A stretch of 64,000 bases of DNA. Source: Mesorhizobium sp. L-2-11 (GTDB lineage Bacteria; Pseudomonadota; Alphaproteobacteria; Rhizobiales; Rhizobiaceae). The stretch spans positions 124,001 through 188,000 of the forward strand of contig NZ_AP023258.1 in NCBI RefSeq assembly GCF_016756595.1, given 5' to 3'. The notes below the pieces were generated by a model that saw nothing but the letters and a program-made list of their open reading frames with translations, was not told the origin of the DNA and made no database searches. The position numbers were made by a program, and so were the translations under genes. Shown in pieces: positions 1 to 8,949 of this stretch (position 1 is its first letter; each line of letters starts with the position of its first letter).

Positions 1-1083
1 CGGCGTCACGGTGCGGCCGCGATAATGGGTGTGCAGCCGTCGCCCGCAATGGCCGCAACGGGCAATGCCCTGCAGCAGGGCGCCGCCCTCTCTGGCGGCG
101 CCACCGGCCTGTTCCTGCGCCTTGGCGTGCGTCCGGGGCTGGGTGTTGGCCGCCATGCGCTCTCGATTGGCCTCGAAGGTCGGCCAGTCGAGATAGCCCT
201 GGTGGTGGTCCTTGATCAGCACTTGCCAGTCTTCCATCGGCAGCTTGCGCATCCGCTTGCGCCGCGCGCCGGTTTCGTCGAGCACCGTCTCTCGGCGATT
301 CTTGCCATAGACATAGGCGCCCGCATAGACCGGATTGGCAAGCACGCTGTGAATGGCGTGGTAGCTGGCCTCGCCCCAGCGCAGCTCTGTGCGTGCATTA
401 AGCCACAGCGGGAACTTCATTCCTTGCTCGCGGAACCACAGCCACACGCGGCGCGCCGAGCCGAGCTCGGCAAAGCGGGCAAAGACGGTGCGGATGGCAT
501 GGGCGACGGCCTCGTCGGGATGGATCAGGATCTCGCCGTCTTCGTCCCCCCAGATGAAGCCGATCGGTAGGCCGCGGCGCAATTCGCCGCGCGCTGCCTT
601 GTTGCGGATGCCGCCATCGAGGCGGGCGCGCAGGACGTGCAATTCGGCCTCGCTCATGGCGCCTTTCAAACCGAGCAAAAGTCTATCGTTGAACAGGGCC
701 GGGTGGTAGATTCCGTCGGCATCGCCAATCAGCGTATCGGTCAGCCCCGCCAACTCGATCAGCCGGTGCCAGTCGGCATTGTTGCGCGCCAGTCGCGAAA
801 CCTCCAGGCCAAGCACGATGCCGACCCGGGCCAGCGCCACCTCGCTGGTCAGCCGGGCAAAGCCGGCGCGCATGACGCTGCCTGCGCCGGACAGGCCGAG
901 GTCCTCGTCGATGACCAGGACACGCTCGTCCGGCCAACCCAGCTCGCGCGCCCGCTCGGCCAGCCCGTATTGTCGCTCGGTCGATTCACGGTTGTTCTCC
1001 ACCTGCGAGGCGCTCGACTGGCGCAGGTAGACGACAGCCAACCGGGCCTGGTGACCGGCGGCGATTTTGCTGTGTTCAGTCAT
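1..1083 (-). CDS. Large serine recombinase, C-terminus beyond left edge
   Basis: Site-specific recombinase of the large serine family, which cuts and rejoins DNA through a phosphoserine intermediate. The reading frame is open for 361 codons from ATG at 1083 to the left edge, so the C-terminus is missing. Residues 16-26 hold the catalytic signature YLRQSS (Y19, R21, catalytic S23). A Recombinase domain follows, with motifs GFIWGDEDGE and NPVYAGAYVYGKNRR, then a zinc-ribbon start RCGHCGRRLH near residue 340. Two small genes lie directly upstream on the same strand, suggesting a mobile cassette. Family assignment is firm; the element it moves and its attachment sites are not visible here. Confidence 0.9.
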   Translation of the reverse strand, partial: MTEHSKIAAGHQARLAVVYLRQSSASQVENNRESTERQYGLAERARELGWPDERVLVIDEDLGLSGAGSVMRAGFARLTSEVALARVGIVLGLEVSRLARNNADWHRLIELAGLTDTLIGDADGIYHPALFNDRLLLGLKGAMSEAELHVLRARLDGGIRNKAARGELRRGLPIGFIWGDEDGEILIHPDEAVAHAIRTVFARFAELGSARRVWLWFREQGMKFPLWLNARTELRWGEASYHAIHSVLANPVYAGAYVYGKNRRETVLDETGARRKRMRKLPMEDWQVLIKDHHQGYLDWPTFEANRERMAANTQPRTHAKAQEQAGGAAREGGALLQGIARCGHCGRRLHTHYRGRTVTP

Positions 1084-1234
1084 GACCGGCCTCCCTCACT
1101 GTCAGCATGCGCGCGATCACGAGGGCGAGCCGGCGCAACGCCTCCGCCCGCGCCTCGGCGTCCAGCGTCTCCCAGGCGGGTGGGTCGGGAGGCCGCTTGC
1201 GGTCTTCCTCGGCGAATCTCAGCTTCAGTTGCAT
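1076..1234 (-). CDS. Small recombinase-associated protein, 52 aa
   Basis: Short charged protein of unknown function, starting MQLKLRFAEEDRKRP and ending just inside the recombinase start (overlap of 8 bp), which implies translational coupling. I chose the ATG at 1234 because a strong Shine-Dalgarno (AAGGAGGAG) precedes it by about six bases; the frame extends upstream to 1279 without one. A predicted helix (LDAEARAEALRRLALVIARML) fills the C-terminal half. Position between a DUF5372-like gene and a recombinase suggests a helper of the same mobile element, but no function is known to me. Confidence 0.55.
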   Translation of the reverse strand: MQLKLRFAEEDRKRPPDPPAWETLDAEARAEALRRLALVIARMLTVREAGHD

Positions 1235-1514
1235 GTCGCTCCTCCTTGTCATCGGGCGGCGACTCGCCGCGCCGCTCAAGAAGAGCGTCGGTCAGAAGGC
1301 GCAGATGCAGAAGGTCTGAAATCCGCCCAATGCTGGAGTGATTTGCTGGCGAGGCTGTGGAACCACCATCCATGCCCCCGAGATCCGTCCACGCCACGGG
1401 AATGTAGGTCCGGCTGCCGTCCGGCAATTCTACAAGCAGCGTTGGCTCGCCGCGGCGTTTGAGTCGGCTGATTACGGCCAGAGGCCGCCCTTCAAAGGCG
1501 TGGCCCTCCCGCAT
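1080..1514 (-). CDS. DUF5372-like protein, C-terminal frame doubtful
   Basis: Residues 5-48 (GHAFEGRPLAVISRLKRR, then LPDGSRTYIPVAWTDL) resemble the DUF5372 family, small proteins found beside serine recombinases in alphaproteobacterial mobile elements. The frame runs to 1080 and so overlaps the whole 52-aa downstream gene. The last 50 or so residues are arginine/glycine rich and look like out-of-frame reading of that gene, so a frameshift or lost stop near 1240-1280 is likely. The 5' side abuts intron debris. Function unknown. Confidence 0.5.
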   Translation of the reverse strand: MREGHAFEGRPLAVISRLKRRGEPTLLVELPDGSRTYIPVAWTDLGGMDGGSTASPANHSSIGRISDLLHLRLLTDALLERRGESPPDDKEERHATEAEIRRGRPQAASRPTRLGDAGRRGAGGGVAPARPRDRAHADSEGGRS

Positions 1515-1558
1515 GATCGTTGCCGAGGCGGGAAGGTCCTGGTGATGGGCAGTCTGGA

Positions 1559-2512
1559 GATGTTTCCTTTGACAACATCAACCATCACTATCTGATGGAA
1601 CGGCTACGCAAACGCGTCGCCGACCAGCGGGTGGTACGGTTGGTCGGGCAGTTCCTGAAAGCCGGCGTGCTGGCGGAGGAGCAGTTCTTCCGCACGGAAG
1701 CCGGAACCCCGCAAGGTGGGATCATATCACCGCTGCTCGCCAACATTGCGCTCAGCGCGATTGAGGAGAGATATAAACGGTGGGTGCATCCTGATCTGAC
1801 GGGGAGGTCTTCACGACAATCGATACTCTCGGCGGCATCGGGTAGACGTATGTGGGATCGCAAAGCAGGGCACTGCGTGTGCTTCCCTGTGCGCTATGCA
1901 GACGACTTCGTGGTGCTGGTTTCCGGCACGCAGGAACAGGCCATCGAGGAGAAATCCGCGCTGGCAAAATACCTGCGGGAAACAACGGGCCTTGAGTTGT
2001 CACCGGAAAAGACGAAGATCACCGCAATGACGGACGGGTTCGAGTTCCTCGGATTCCGCTTCGTCATGGAATGGGACGGGCGCTACGGATATTGTGCACG
2101 CGTACAAATCCCCAAGGCCAAGTCCCTCGATCTCCGTCACAAAGTCAAGGAGTGCACTGGGCGTGACAGCGCGAGAGGCACCCTTGGTGCAAAGCTTCAG
2201 GAGCTTAATCCCATCCTGCGCGGATGGGCGAATTACTTCCGCTTTTGCTACGGAGCCAGCAACGTGTTTACCAGCCTCGACTGGTACACCGGGGATCGGC
2301 TCTGGCGCTGGCAACGGAAAGTTCGCCCAAACGCCAACGCGAGCGAAATCGCAAAAGGCCGACAGCGTAGCAGTCGCCGTCCGACGGTGAGACTGTGGCG
2401 CGATGGGTCCGTCGAGCAATATATGCTCGCATGGACTCTCGTCTGCCGGTTTCGTCTGGCGTGGATGGGAACGCCAAACTTCGCCACGTCTTCTGGCGAG
2501 CCGGATGCATAA
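1559..2512 (+). pseudogene. Group II intron reverse transcriptase/maturase, 5'-truncated
   Basis: C-terminal two thirds of a group II intron-encoded protein. Homology begins abruptly at DVSFDNINHHYLMERLRKR, in the RT3 region; the N-terminal RT0-RT2 blocks and the intron 5' end are absent. Visible parts: TPQGGIISPLLANI (RT4), the catalytic YADDF motif at about 1891-1905, the GFEFLGF block, and a GIIM maturase domain (LRGWANYFRF). Domain V of the same intron follows at 2498, so this is the 3' part of an intron in its original orientation. Without RT0-RT2 and domains I-IV it cannot be mobile. Confidence 0.85.
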
Positions 2513-2594
2513 CGAAAGGTGCACGTCCGGTTCTGCGAGGGGTGGTGAGAAACGGACCGCTGCAAGGCGGCACCGCGCTCGCCACCTACTCTAC
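2498..2594 (+). ncRNA. Group II intron domains V and VI, 3' end
   Basis: Positions 2498-2533 fold as a canonical domain V: the arms GAGCCGGA and TCCGGTTC pair (one G-U), an inner TGCA/TGCA stem follows, and a GAAA tetraloop lies at 2514-2517. The AGC catalytic triad sits at 2499-2501. Domain VI follows, and the probable 3' splice boundary is after CCTACTCTAC near 2594. Downstream DNA resumes in frame with an AbiEii-like protein, which marks the exon junction. The 5' intron half is missing, so this is a relic. Confidence 0.8.
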
Positions 2595-3393
2595 ACGTTA
2601 CCGTGTTCCGCGACGATCTCGACGAGGCTGCCTCCGTCGAAGAGCTTGAGGGACTGTCGAATAAGAAGCGCCGCGCCAAGCTCGACGCCATCCGGGACGC
2701 CTGCCGTGCGTATATCACAGGGCCGCTGCGAGACTTCCTCACCGCCCAACTTGCCGACATTACGAACGGCGCCGGACGGGTGGAGCTCGACGAAGCCGAT
2801 GCCGATGGTCAGACCCTGCTGCTCTGGTATCCCGAGGTCGAGCCGCGTGATGGCGCCTATCTGCGACCGGCCATACGCCTCGAGTCCGGGGCGAAATCGG
2901 CGCTCGATCCCAATCGCCCCATCACGATCACGCCCTATGTCGCGGAGGAAGCGGCAGGCATTGATCTCACCGTCGCCGACGTGACCACGATCGAAGCGAC
3001 CCGCACCTTTTGGGACAAGGTGGTGATCGCACATGGATTGCGCTGCTGGTACGAGCGGCGCGGCGAACTGCGGCAGGAAGGTCAGCGGGTGTCTCGGCAC
3101 TATTATGACCTGCACTGTCTTCTCGAATCCGAGACCGGAAAGGCCGCGCTCGGCGATCTCGATCTTGGCGCCGATTGTGTGCGGCACGCACGAATGTTTT
3201 TCGACCGTCCCGACTATGACCTCGCCTCAGCAGTCCCGGGCAGCTTCGCGATCGCGCCCGCTCCAAAGATGGTGGACGCGCTCACGCGCGACTATGCCAA
3301 TACGGCGGCCATGATCTTCGGCACTCCGCCGAGTTTCGATGACATTCTGGATCAGCACGGCAGATTGAGCAGGACATCAACACCCATTCCTAG
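2595..3393 (+). pseudogene. AbiEii/AbiGii-type nucleotidyltransferase toxin, remnant
   Basis: Reading begins directly at the intron 3' boundary with VTVFRDDLDEAASVEE and continues through FWDKVVIAHGL and RHYYDLHCLL, typical of the AbiEii (type IV toxin) family. The N-terminal GG-S/T-L-K nucleotide-binding block and the first acidic catalytic residues are absent; they should lie upstream of the intron, where the DNA has been deleted. A one-base shift near 3350 also changes the C-terminus: the alternative frame ends plausibly at TAG 3391-3393 (IEQDINTHS). The gene is therefore broken at both ends and should be inactive. A separate AbiEi antitoxin lies at the other end of the window. Confidence 0.75.
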
Positions 3394-3439
3394 TCGCCTG
3401 GCCACGTCGCCGGGGCATCATCAAGGCGTTGTCGAGCAA

Positions 3440-3754
3440 ATGGTCTGCAACTTCAAACCCGAGGACATCGAAAAACTTCACGCTGGCCGAGAGGGACATG
3501 CATCGGCAGTTCGCTGAACTGCGGGATCGCTTTCTTGGTCGTAAGTATCAAACCGAGCGTGGCCACGAGTTCGCATATCATGGGTTCTCGCGGCGCCTTG
3601 GTACCATGGTCAGGGCTGTTGACGTCGTGTTCGAGAAGCTCCCCCCAGAGCTGGACGAAATCCCCGAGAGGGACACGGTCTTCGACGCGACGCTGACTAT
3701 CCAGGCATTCGTAATGAGTTCGGGTGTCTCGATAATTTGGCCTGGGCATGCTGA
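3440..3754 (+). pseudogene. Unrecognised gene with two frameshifts
   Basis: Begins MVCNFKPEDIEK, shifts frame near 3476 to continue as LAERDMHRQFAELRDRF and GHEFAYHGFSRRLGTM, and shifts again near 3718 to end FGCLDNLAWAC at TGA 3752-3754. Joined, these pieces give a coherent, mostly helical protein of about 105 residues that I cannot name. It follows the AbiEii remnant on the same strand and is probably part of the same decayed locus. Confidence 0.5.
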
Positions 3755-3829
3755 TTTTCTCGCCTCCGATCCGGTCATGTATTTTCAGTCGCCATTCGCG
3801 TCCCGCGAACGCTGCCATCACCTGTCGGA

Positions 3830-4255
3830 TCAACTTGCCGCTAACTTCCCATGCGCATGAGTTCGGTCGGCGAGCGTCTCGATCACGCGACATTCGCCGA
3901 CCCGCCCACAGGCGCATTCCTCGACCATCTTCCGCAATTCCTTGCGCAGTGCCTTGAGACTGGAGATGCGCTTCTCCACCTCGACCAGCCGCGCCTTCGC
4001 GATCTCGTCGGCGCGGGCGCATGATTGATCCGGATTGTCCTGCAACGAAAGTAGCGTGCGGATCGCATCAACCTCGAACCCGAGTTCTCGCGCGTGCCGG
4101 ATGAAGGCAAGCCGCGCCACGGCCATCCTTCCATAGCGTCGCTGCTTACCTTCGGTTCGACCCGTTTCGGGCATCAAGCCAATTTGCTCGTAGTAGCGGA
4201 TCGTCGGTACCTTCACCGCCGCGCGACGAGACAATTCACCAATCGACAGATCCAT
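3830..4255 (-). CDS. MerR-family metal-responsive regulator
   Basis: 141-aa DNA-binding regulator. The N-terminal winged helix-turn-helix (MDLSIGELSRRAAVKV, then TIRYYEQIGLM) is followed by the long dimerisation helix and a C-terminal cysteine cluster (CACGRVGEC), which likely binds metal. Such proteins hold RNA polymerase at an over-long promoter spacer and twist the DNA when metal binds. Start at 4255 chosen because MDLSIGEL is the canonical N-terminus; an upstream in-frame ATG at 4291 would lie inside the operator. It is divergent from the cation transporter at 4319, which is its obvious target. The metal is unknown; Zn, Cd or Co are plausible. Confidence 0.88.
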   Translation of the reverse strand: MDLSIGELSRRAAVKVPTIRYYEQIGLMPETGRTEGKQRRYGRMAVARLAFIRHARELGFEVDAIRTLLSLQDNPDQSCARADEIAKARLVEVEKRISSLKALRKELRKMVEECACGRVGECRVIETLADRTHAHGKLAAS

Positions 4256-4266
4256 AAAAAAACCTC

Positions 4267-4297
4267 TTGAACCTCTAGCCACTAGAGACACTACAGT
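4267..4297 (+). promoter_or_regulatory. MerR-type promoter/operator
   Basis: A -35 element TTGAAC (4267-4272) and -10 element TACAGT (4292-4297) are separated by 19 bp, the elongated spacing typical of MerR-controlled promoters. Within the spacer is a perfect dyad, CTCTAG (4273-4278) and CTAGAG (4282-4287). A Shine-Dalgarno AAGGAG follows at 4307-4312, seven bases before the transporter ATG. Confidence 0.85.
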
Positions 4298-4318
4298 GTC
4301 TTCATCAAGGAGTCACCG

Positions 4319-5059
4319 ATGTCTGAAGCTTGCTGCGATCACGAAACCAAAAGCTGCGCGGGACCGCCGCAGCTGGTTCTGCCGGCGAAGCTGCGCGATC
4401 AAGATCATGCAGCGGAAGCCTCATGCTGTTCGGGTGGCGTGCCGGTCTTCGACGGCATGAACCCGCGCTACAAGCGTGTGCTCTGGACGGTCATCGCCAT
4501 TAACGGCGCCATGTTCCTGACCGAAATGACTGCCGGCTCACTTGCCGGTTCTCAGGCTCTCAAGGCCGACGCACTGGATTTCCTTGCTGACACCGTCACC
4601 TATGGGCTGAGCCTCGCGGTCATCGGTGCGAGCCTGAGGACACGCGCAACGGCTGCGCTGTTCAAGGGTCTGTCGCTCAGCCTGATGGCGCTCTGGGTTT
4701 TCGGCTCGACCGTCTATCACACGCTGATCCTCGGCGTACCCAGCGCGGAAGTCATGGGCATCATCGGCTTTCTGGCCCTTGCCGCCAATCTCGCTTCCGT
4801 TGGTTTTCTGATGCCCTACAAGGATGGTGATGCGAATGTCCGCTCGGTTTGGCTGTGCTCGCGCAACGACGCGATCGGCAACATGGTGGTGATGGCCGCA
4901 GCTCTCGGCGTTTGGAGTACGTCGAGCGCATGGCCGGATCTGGCCGTCGCCGGACTTATGGCTGGAATCTTTCTAACCTCATCGGTGCAAATCCTGCGGC
5001 AGGCCTGGAGCGAATACAACGAAGGCGCACACGACCGAACGGCTGTGCCTACCCAATAA
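4319..5059 (+). CDS. Cation diffusion facilitator-like metal efflux protein
   Basis: 246-aa inner-membrane transporter. A cysteine/histidine-rich N-terminus (ACCDHETKSC, then SCCSGG) probably binds metal. Membrane helices begin near residue 55; helix 2 carries KADALDFLADTVTYGL, the acidic metal-site pattern of cation diffusion facilitators, and a later helix carries SRNDAIGNMVVM. The protein lacks the large cytosolic C-terminal domain, as in the short cation-transporter subgroup. It is divergent from, and presumably induced by, the MerR regulator through the 19-bp-spaced promoter. Likely exports a divalent cation; the specific metal is not readable. Confidence 0.85.
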   Translation: MSEACCDHETKSCAGPPQLVLPAKLRDQDHAAEASCCSGGVPVFDGMNPRYKRVLWTVIAINGAMFLTEMTAGSLAGSQALKADALDFLADTVTYGLSLAVIGASLRTRATAALFKGLSLSLMALWVFGSTVYHTLILGVPSAEVMGIIGFLALAANLASVGFLMPYKDGDANVRSVWLCSRNDAIGNMVVMAAALGVWSTSSAWPDLAVAGLMAGIFLTSSVQILRQAWSEYNEGAHDRTAVPTQ

Positions 5060-5713
5060 TCTGTCAGTTATGTGAGCAAGAGCGGATGTCAAAGATACCC
5101 GTCTCGCTGCCAGCATCGGGTCGAAGCTGCTGTAGCGTCGCCGCGAATGACAGAGTAGCGAAGGATCTCTGTTGGGCCTGATCGTGATGGATACGAACCC
5201 GGCACAGCTCCGCTGTTCGATTCCGCACTGCAATCTTACGCAACTTTCGAAGCGCCAACCATGAACATGCAGCCCAGTGGCATTAGGTTTGAACTTGCTA
5301 CCTCAAAGTCAGCTTGGCGCCGCACATCAGCCGTTGAGGAGGCCTTTGCCACCGCCTGAAAGCGACGTTAGCGGCGACCACGCTGGAGATCGCGGTTTGC
5401 GCCAGGAGCCGACGATCAGCATTGAGGTCTTGAGGGTCTCGAAGGGGCCGACAGCGGACCGGCAGCTTCGGGCTGCGAATCTCAAGAGCCGACATTCCGG
5501 TGTGGCGTGGGCATCGTCGTGACTTTACCCAAAGCGGGAGGTGTACCGGCAGCCCCGAACGGGTATGCCAGCGGCATGTTACTTCGATCCCGAACGATGC
5601 TGTATTGGTGATTCAACTGAGCAGCGATAGGCATAAGATATCGGAAACTTGCAGTTGAGCGTTCGGTCTATTGTCGATAGGCTCAGCCACAGGGATTCGG
5701 GGGTAAGCTTCAA
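5060..5713 (+). other. Gene-free interval before defence-like module
   Basis: About 650 bp with no convincing gene on either strand; the short frames present look like noise. It contains the first copy of a diverged repeat (5132-5248) that recurs near 10.1 kb. Confidence 0.5.
5132..5248 (+). repeat. Diverged direct repeat, copy 1
   Basis: Shares ordered blocks with 10078-10208 in the same orientation: CGCGAA..AGAGTAG.GAA, then GTGATGG, then CCGGCACAG, then TTCCGCACTGCAAT followed by TTACGCAACTTT (copy 2: TTATGCGACTTT). Small indels separate the blocks. No protein or RNA identity is evident. Confidence 0.55.
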
Positions 5714-8014
5714 GTGACGTCGGTTTTTGTCGCATACGCTTCCGGTAATCAGTTCCATGGTGACATGATTGTCGCAGCCTGCAAATCGGCTTCAACTTCC
5801 GATCGATCAATAACGCCCTGGTCGACACTTGACACGTCGGGCTCACCGGTTGCGCGGTCGGTGGAAAGCTGGATAGAAGGCGCCGACGCTTTCATCGCCG
5901 ACATCTCTCTCGTCAATCACAATGTGACCTACGAGCTGGGATTTGCGATCGGATTGCAAAAGCCCACGCGACTGATCCGCTCGACCCACATGGACTTCCA
6001 ACCGGTCAAAGCCATCGGCTTGCTAGATACCTTGGGCTACGACGGCTACGACTATGATCACGTTCTTGTTCGCACCCTGTCAAAACCAGATGAAACGACC
6101 CGCTGGGCTGAACTGGCGAAAAATAAGGATCAGCCGGTTTTCATCCTTCAACTTCCGGCCCCCACTGAATCCACCCTACGGACGACCAGCGCCGTAAAGA
6201 AGATTGCGCGGATCAAGTTCCGCAACTTCAATTCGAGCGAGATCAGCCGACTGAACGCCAGCGAAGCCTATGAACAGGTTGCTTCCTCGTTCGGCATCAT
6301 CGCTTTCTGGATGGAAGGTGATAGCGAGCAAGCTGTTCGCAACAACCAAAGAGCGGCGTTCATTTATGGCATTGCTCGCGGTCGCAACATTCCGGCATTG
6401 TTGATCGCTCACCAGAAGTCCGGCCTTCCTCTAGACCTACAGGACCAGGCCGACCGGTGGTGGAAACTAGCGGACATCGATGAGATCATAAGTGCTTTCA
6501 GGTTGCGCGTCGCAGACGTTGCCAACGAGTTCGTCTCGGTTAAGCCAGACCACGAAAAGCTGCTTGAGCGATTGAGTTGCGGCGATCCCGTAGCCGAGAA
6601 TGAAGCCACCACGCTTGCCGACCATTTCCTAGAGACCGACGGCTATCAGCGAACTCTACTCGGCGAAGCCAACGTTCTTGTCGGCAGGAAAGGAAGCGGC
6701 AAGACAGCGGTTTTCCTGCAGGTCAGAGATCGCACTAGGTCAAACAAGGCAAACATCGTCATCGACTTAATTCCAGACGGTTACCAGCTCATCAAGATGA
6801 AAGAGTTCATCTTGGATAAGCTCAGCTTCGGCACCCGGAAGGAAGTTATCGCGGCTTTTTGGGAATACGTGCTGTGGCTCGAAATAACCTACAAGCTTTT
6901 GGAGAAGGACGAAACGAGGGCGTTGCGCGACATGCGTCTTCTCCAAGGCTACAACAAGCTCAAGGCGCTATTTGAGGCGCGTGTCGACACAGGAAGCGGG
7001 GACTTCTCCGAACGACTGAAACGGCTGGCACAAAACGTTGTCGACCGCTTTCGCAGCAGCGCCATCGTTGACGTCGAACTTCACCAACTAGATTCATCCA
7101 AGGTGCTAGAGGCCATCTATGGGCAGGACGTCCGAGAACTCCGGGAGACAGTTCTTGAGTATCTTCGCCTCAAGGGTTTCGTTCTATTCCTCTTTGACAA
7201 TCTCGACCGCTTTTGGACGCCCGGCGGCTTCACCGACGACGATGCCCTGATAGTGGTCGGACTAACGGAGTCGATGCAGGAGATCGCACGGAAGTTCCGT
7301 CGGAAGTCGCTTGAATTTAGGTGGGCCATTTTTATTCGGAGCGACGTGTACGAGTTCCTGATACGCGGGATGGCCGACTACGGCAAGTTGGCTGTCCAAA
7401 GCATTGAATGGTCCGATCGCAGCCTGATGAAGGCCTTATTCGAACAGCGCCTCCAATCGAGTGTCTCCGCCATTAACGAGTCCTGGAGTTCGCTATGGGG
7501 TCGTGCCTCCGTGGCGACGGTAAATGGGCGCCCTGTCCTCGATTTCCTAATCGACGGCTGCCTTATGAGACCCCGCTATCTTATCCGTCTTTTCGAGACA
7601 GCACGTCGCCGCGCCCTGACATTTGGACGCAATAAGATGGAGGAAGAGGACTATGTCGTCGCATTGAGGGAGCTAGGATGGCAGGTGTTGGAAGATTTGG
7701 ACCGCGAGATCGCCGATCTCGTCCCGAACGGATCGGACCTACTCTTTGAAGTTCTACAGCATCGCGACGGGCTGACGGCGGCAAAGTTCCGGTACATAGC
7801 GACAAAGCAGATGAAGACGCCGGGCAACGTGGAGAAGCTGCTCGATGTGATGCTGTGGAATGGCAGCGTCGGAGTTCTGGACAATGGCGCTCCAAAATAC
7901 ATCTTCGACTCGGGATATAAGCGCCAGTATCTGGCGGCCTTGGTCAAGGCAAACGAGGGTGTCCAACTCACCCTGCACCCCACTCTCGTTGCCGCCTTGG
8001 GCTCTGCTGTTTAG
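5714..8014 (+). CDS. TIR-like domain fused to P-loop ATPase, probable defence protein
   Basis: 766-aa protein, GTG start after a weak AAGGGGGTAAG-like ribosome site. Residues 1-130 form a TIR-like or nucleoside 2-deoxyribosyltransferase-like fold (GADAFIADISLVNHNVTYELG, with the conserved acidic residue in YELG). Residues about 170-260 look like a second, degenerate copy (FGIIAFWMEGDSEQA). A P-loop ATPase follows: Walker A GRKGSGKT near 323-330, Walker B VLFLFDNLD near 493-501, then a helical C-terminal region. The layout resembles the Sll1717-type P-loop ATPases and other sensor-ATPase immune proteins. Likely it detects an invader and alters a nucleotide pool such as NAD, but that is inference. 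A GNAT gene follows by 42 bp. Confidence 0.7.
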   Translation: MTSVFVAYASGNQFHGDMIVAACKSASTSDRSITPWSTLDTSGSPVARSVESWIEGADAFIADISLVNHNVTYELGFAIGLQKPTRLIRSTHMDFQPVKAIGLLDTLGYDGYDYDHVLVRTLSKPDETTRWAELAKNKDQPVFILQLPAPTESTLRTTSAVKKIARIKFRNFNSSEISRLNASEAYEQVASSFGIIAFWMEGDSEQAVRNNQRAAFIYGIARGRNIPALLIAHQKSGLPLDLQDQADRWWKLADIDEIISAFRLRVADVANEFVSVKPDHEKLLERLSCGDPVAENEATTLADHFLETDGYQRTLLGEANVLVGRKGSGKTAVFLQVRDRTRSNKANIVIDLIPDGYQLIKMKEFILDKLSFGTRKEVIAAFWEYVLWLEITYKLLEKDETRALRDMRLLQGYNKLKALFEARVDTGSGDFSERLKRLAQNVVDRFRSSAIVDVELHQLDSSKVLEAIYGQDVRELRETVLEYLRLKGFVLFLFDNLDRFWTPGGFTDDDALIVVGLTESMQEIARKFRRKSLEFRWAIFIRSDVYEFLIRGMADYGKLAVQSIEWSDRSLMKALFEQRLQSSVSAINESWSSLWGRASVATVNGRPVLDFLIDGCLMRPRYLIRLFETARRRALTFGRNKMEEEDYVVALRELGWQVLEDLDREIADLVPNGSDLLFEVLQHRDGLTAAKFRYIATKQMKTPGNVEKLLDVMLWNGSVGVLDNGAPKYIFDSGYKRQYLAALVKANEGVQLTLHPTLVAALGSAV

Positions 8015-8056
8015 ATCACGGAGAGCGCTGCCACCAATGCTGCTACAGGGGTCCCA

Positions 8057-8854
8057 ATGGCATATGAAATCTTACCCGCGACTGAAGCGACGATGGCTGA
8101 GGTCGAGGCGTGGCTCGACGTGGAGGAATCCGTCTACAAGACAGCTATCGAGGCTTGGGTGACCGGTGGATACGTCGGTGACAAGCCGCCCCGCGGCTTC
8201 CGCTGCAATTGGGACTCGGTCAAGCGGACCTGGAGCGAGGGCAACGCCCGTGTCGATATCCTGATGGTGGACGGTCAGGCCGTCGGGTTCCTTGACGGTA
8301 CGGACATCTTGGAGATCAGGCCCGACCTCCGGGGGGAAGGCTATGGGCGCCTCCTGGCGAACTTCATGGTCGACGTCGCCCACAACGAAGGGCGTTCGGT
8401 CCTCGAAATCCAGATCGCGCCATCGACCGCGGAGCCCTTCTGGAAGCGCATGGGTTTCACCGTCGTGCCCGACCGTCGAGGCGGCGGCGGCGGAATTTAC
8501 GCCTACCGAATCCTGCGCAAGATCTACAGTCTTTCCGACGGCGAGCGGGTCTCCTTCTCCATCCAGTTCTACTCGGAGCACGAGCGGTACAGGGAAAATC
8601 CGACGCCTTTCTCTCGGTTTTCAGGTATGGGCGAGCGTCTGCCAGACGGGAGCGTCCAGTTGCCGGAGCGGGCATTCTGCTTCGAGCCTACTTACAGTCA
8701 GCACGAAGACTACTTCGTCAGCATCGACCTAGGCGGCGAGGCGATTCACTTCGACAATGTCAAATACGAGACGAGCAAGGCCAACGGTATCCGGATAGAT
8801 GCCGGCTATACACACTTCATCGACCGCATCACACCGCAGTCCTCGCCCGATTAG
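8057..8854 (+). CDS. GNAT acetyltransferase with unknown C-terminal domain
   Basis: 265-aa protein. Residues 1-155 are a GNAT fold with the acetyl-CoA pyrophosphate loop in RPDLRGEGYGRLL and the terminal FWKRMGFTVV. Residues 160-265 form an additional domain rich in aromatic and acidic residues (FYSEHERYRENPTPFSRF, then AFCFEPTYSQHEDYF) that I do not recognise. It lies 42 bp downstream of the TIR-like ATPase on the same strand and is probably cotranscribed, so it may modify that protein or share its target. It could equally be an unrelated passenger. Confidence 0.75.
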   Translation: MAYEILPATEATMAEVEAWLDVEESVYKTAIEAWVTGGYVGDKPPRGFRCNWDSVKRTWSEGNARVDILMVDGQAVGFLDGTDILEIRPDLRGEGYGRLLANFMVDVAHNEGRSVLEIQIAPSTAEPFWKRMGFTVVPDRRGGGGGIYAYRILRKIYSLSDGERVSFSIQFYSEHERYRENPTPFSRFSGMGERLPDGSVQLPERAFCFEPTYSQHEDYFVSIDLGGEAIHFDNVKYETSKANGIRIDAGYTHFIDRITPQSSPD

Positions 8855-8949
8855 GACTCGCTATATCTGCATCTGGCCGCCTTTGAGCAGGCGCGGCTCC
8901 AGACAAGAATCGAGGCTCCTTCTATCAGTGAGCAACACCCGGGGCTGAT

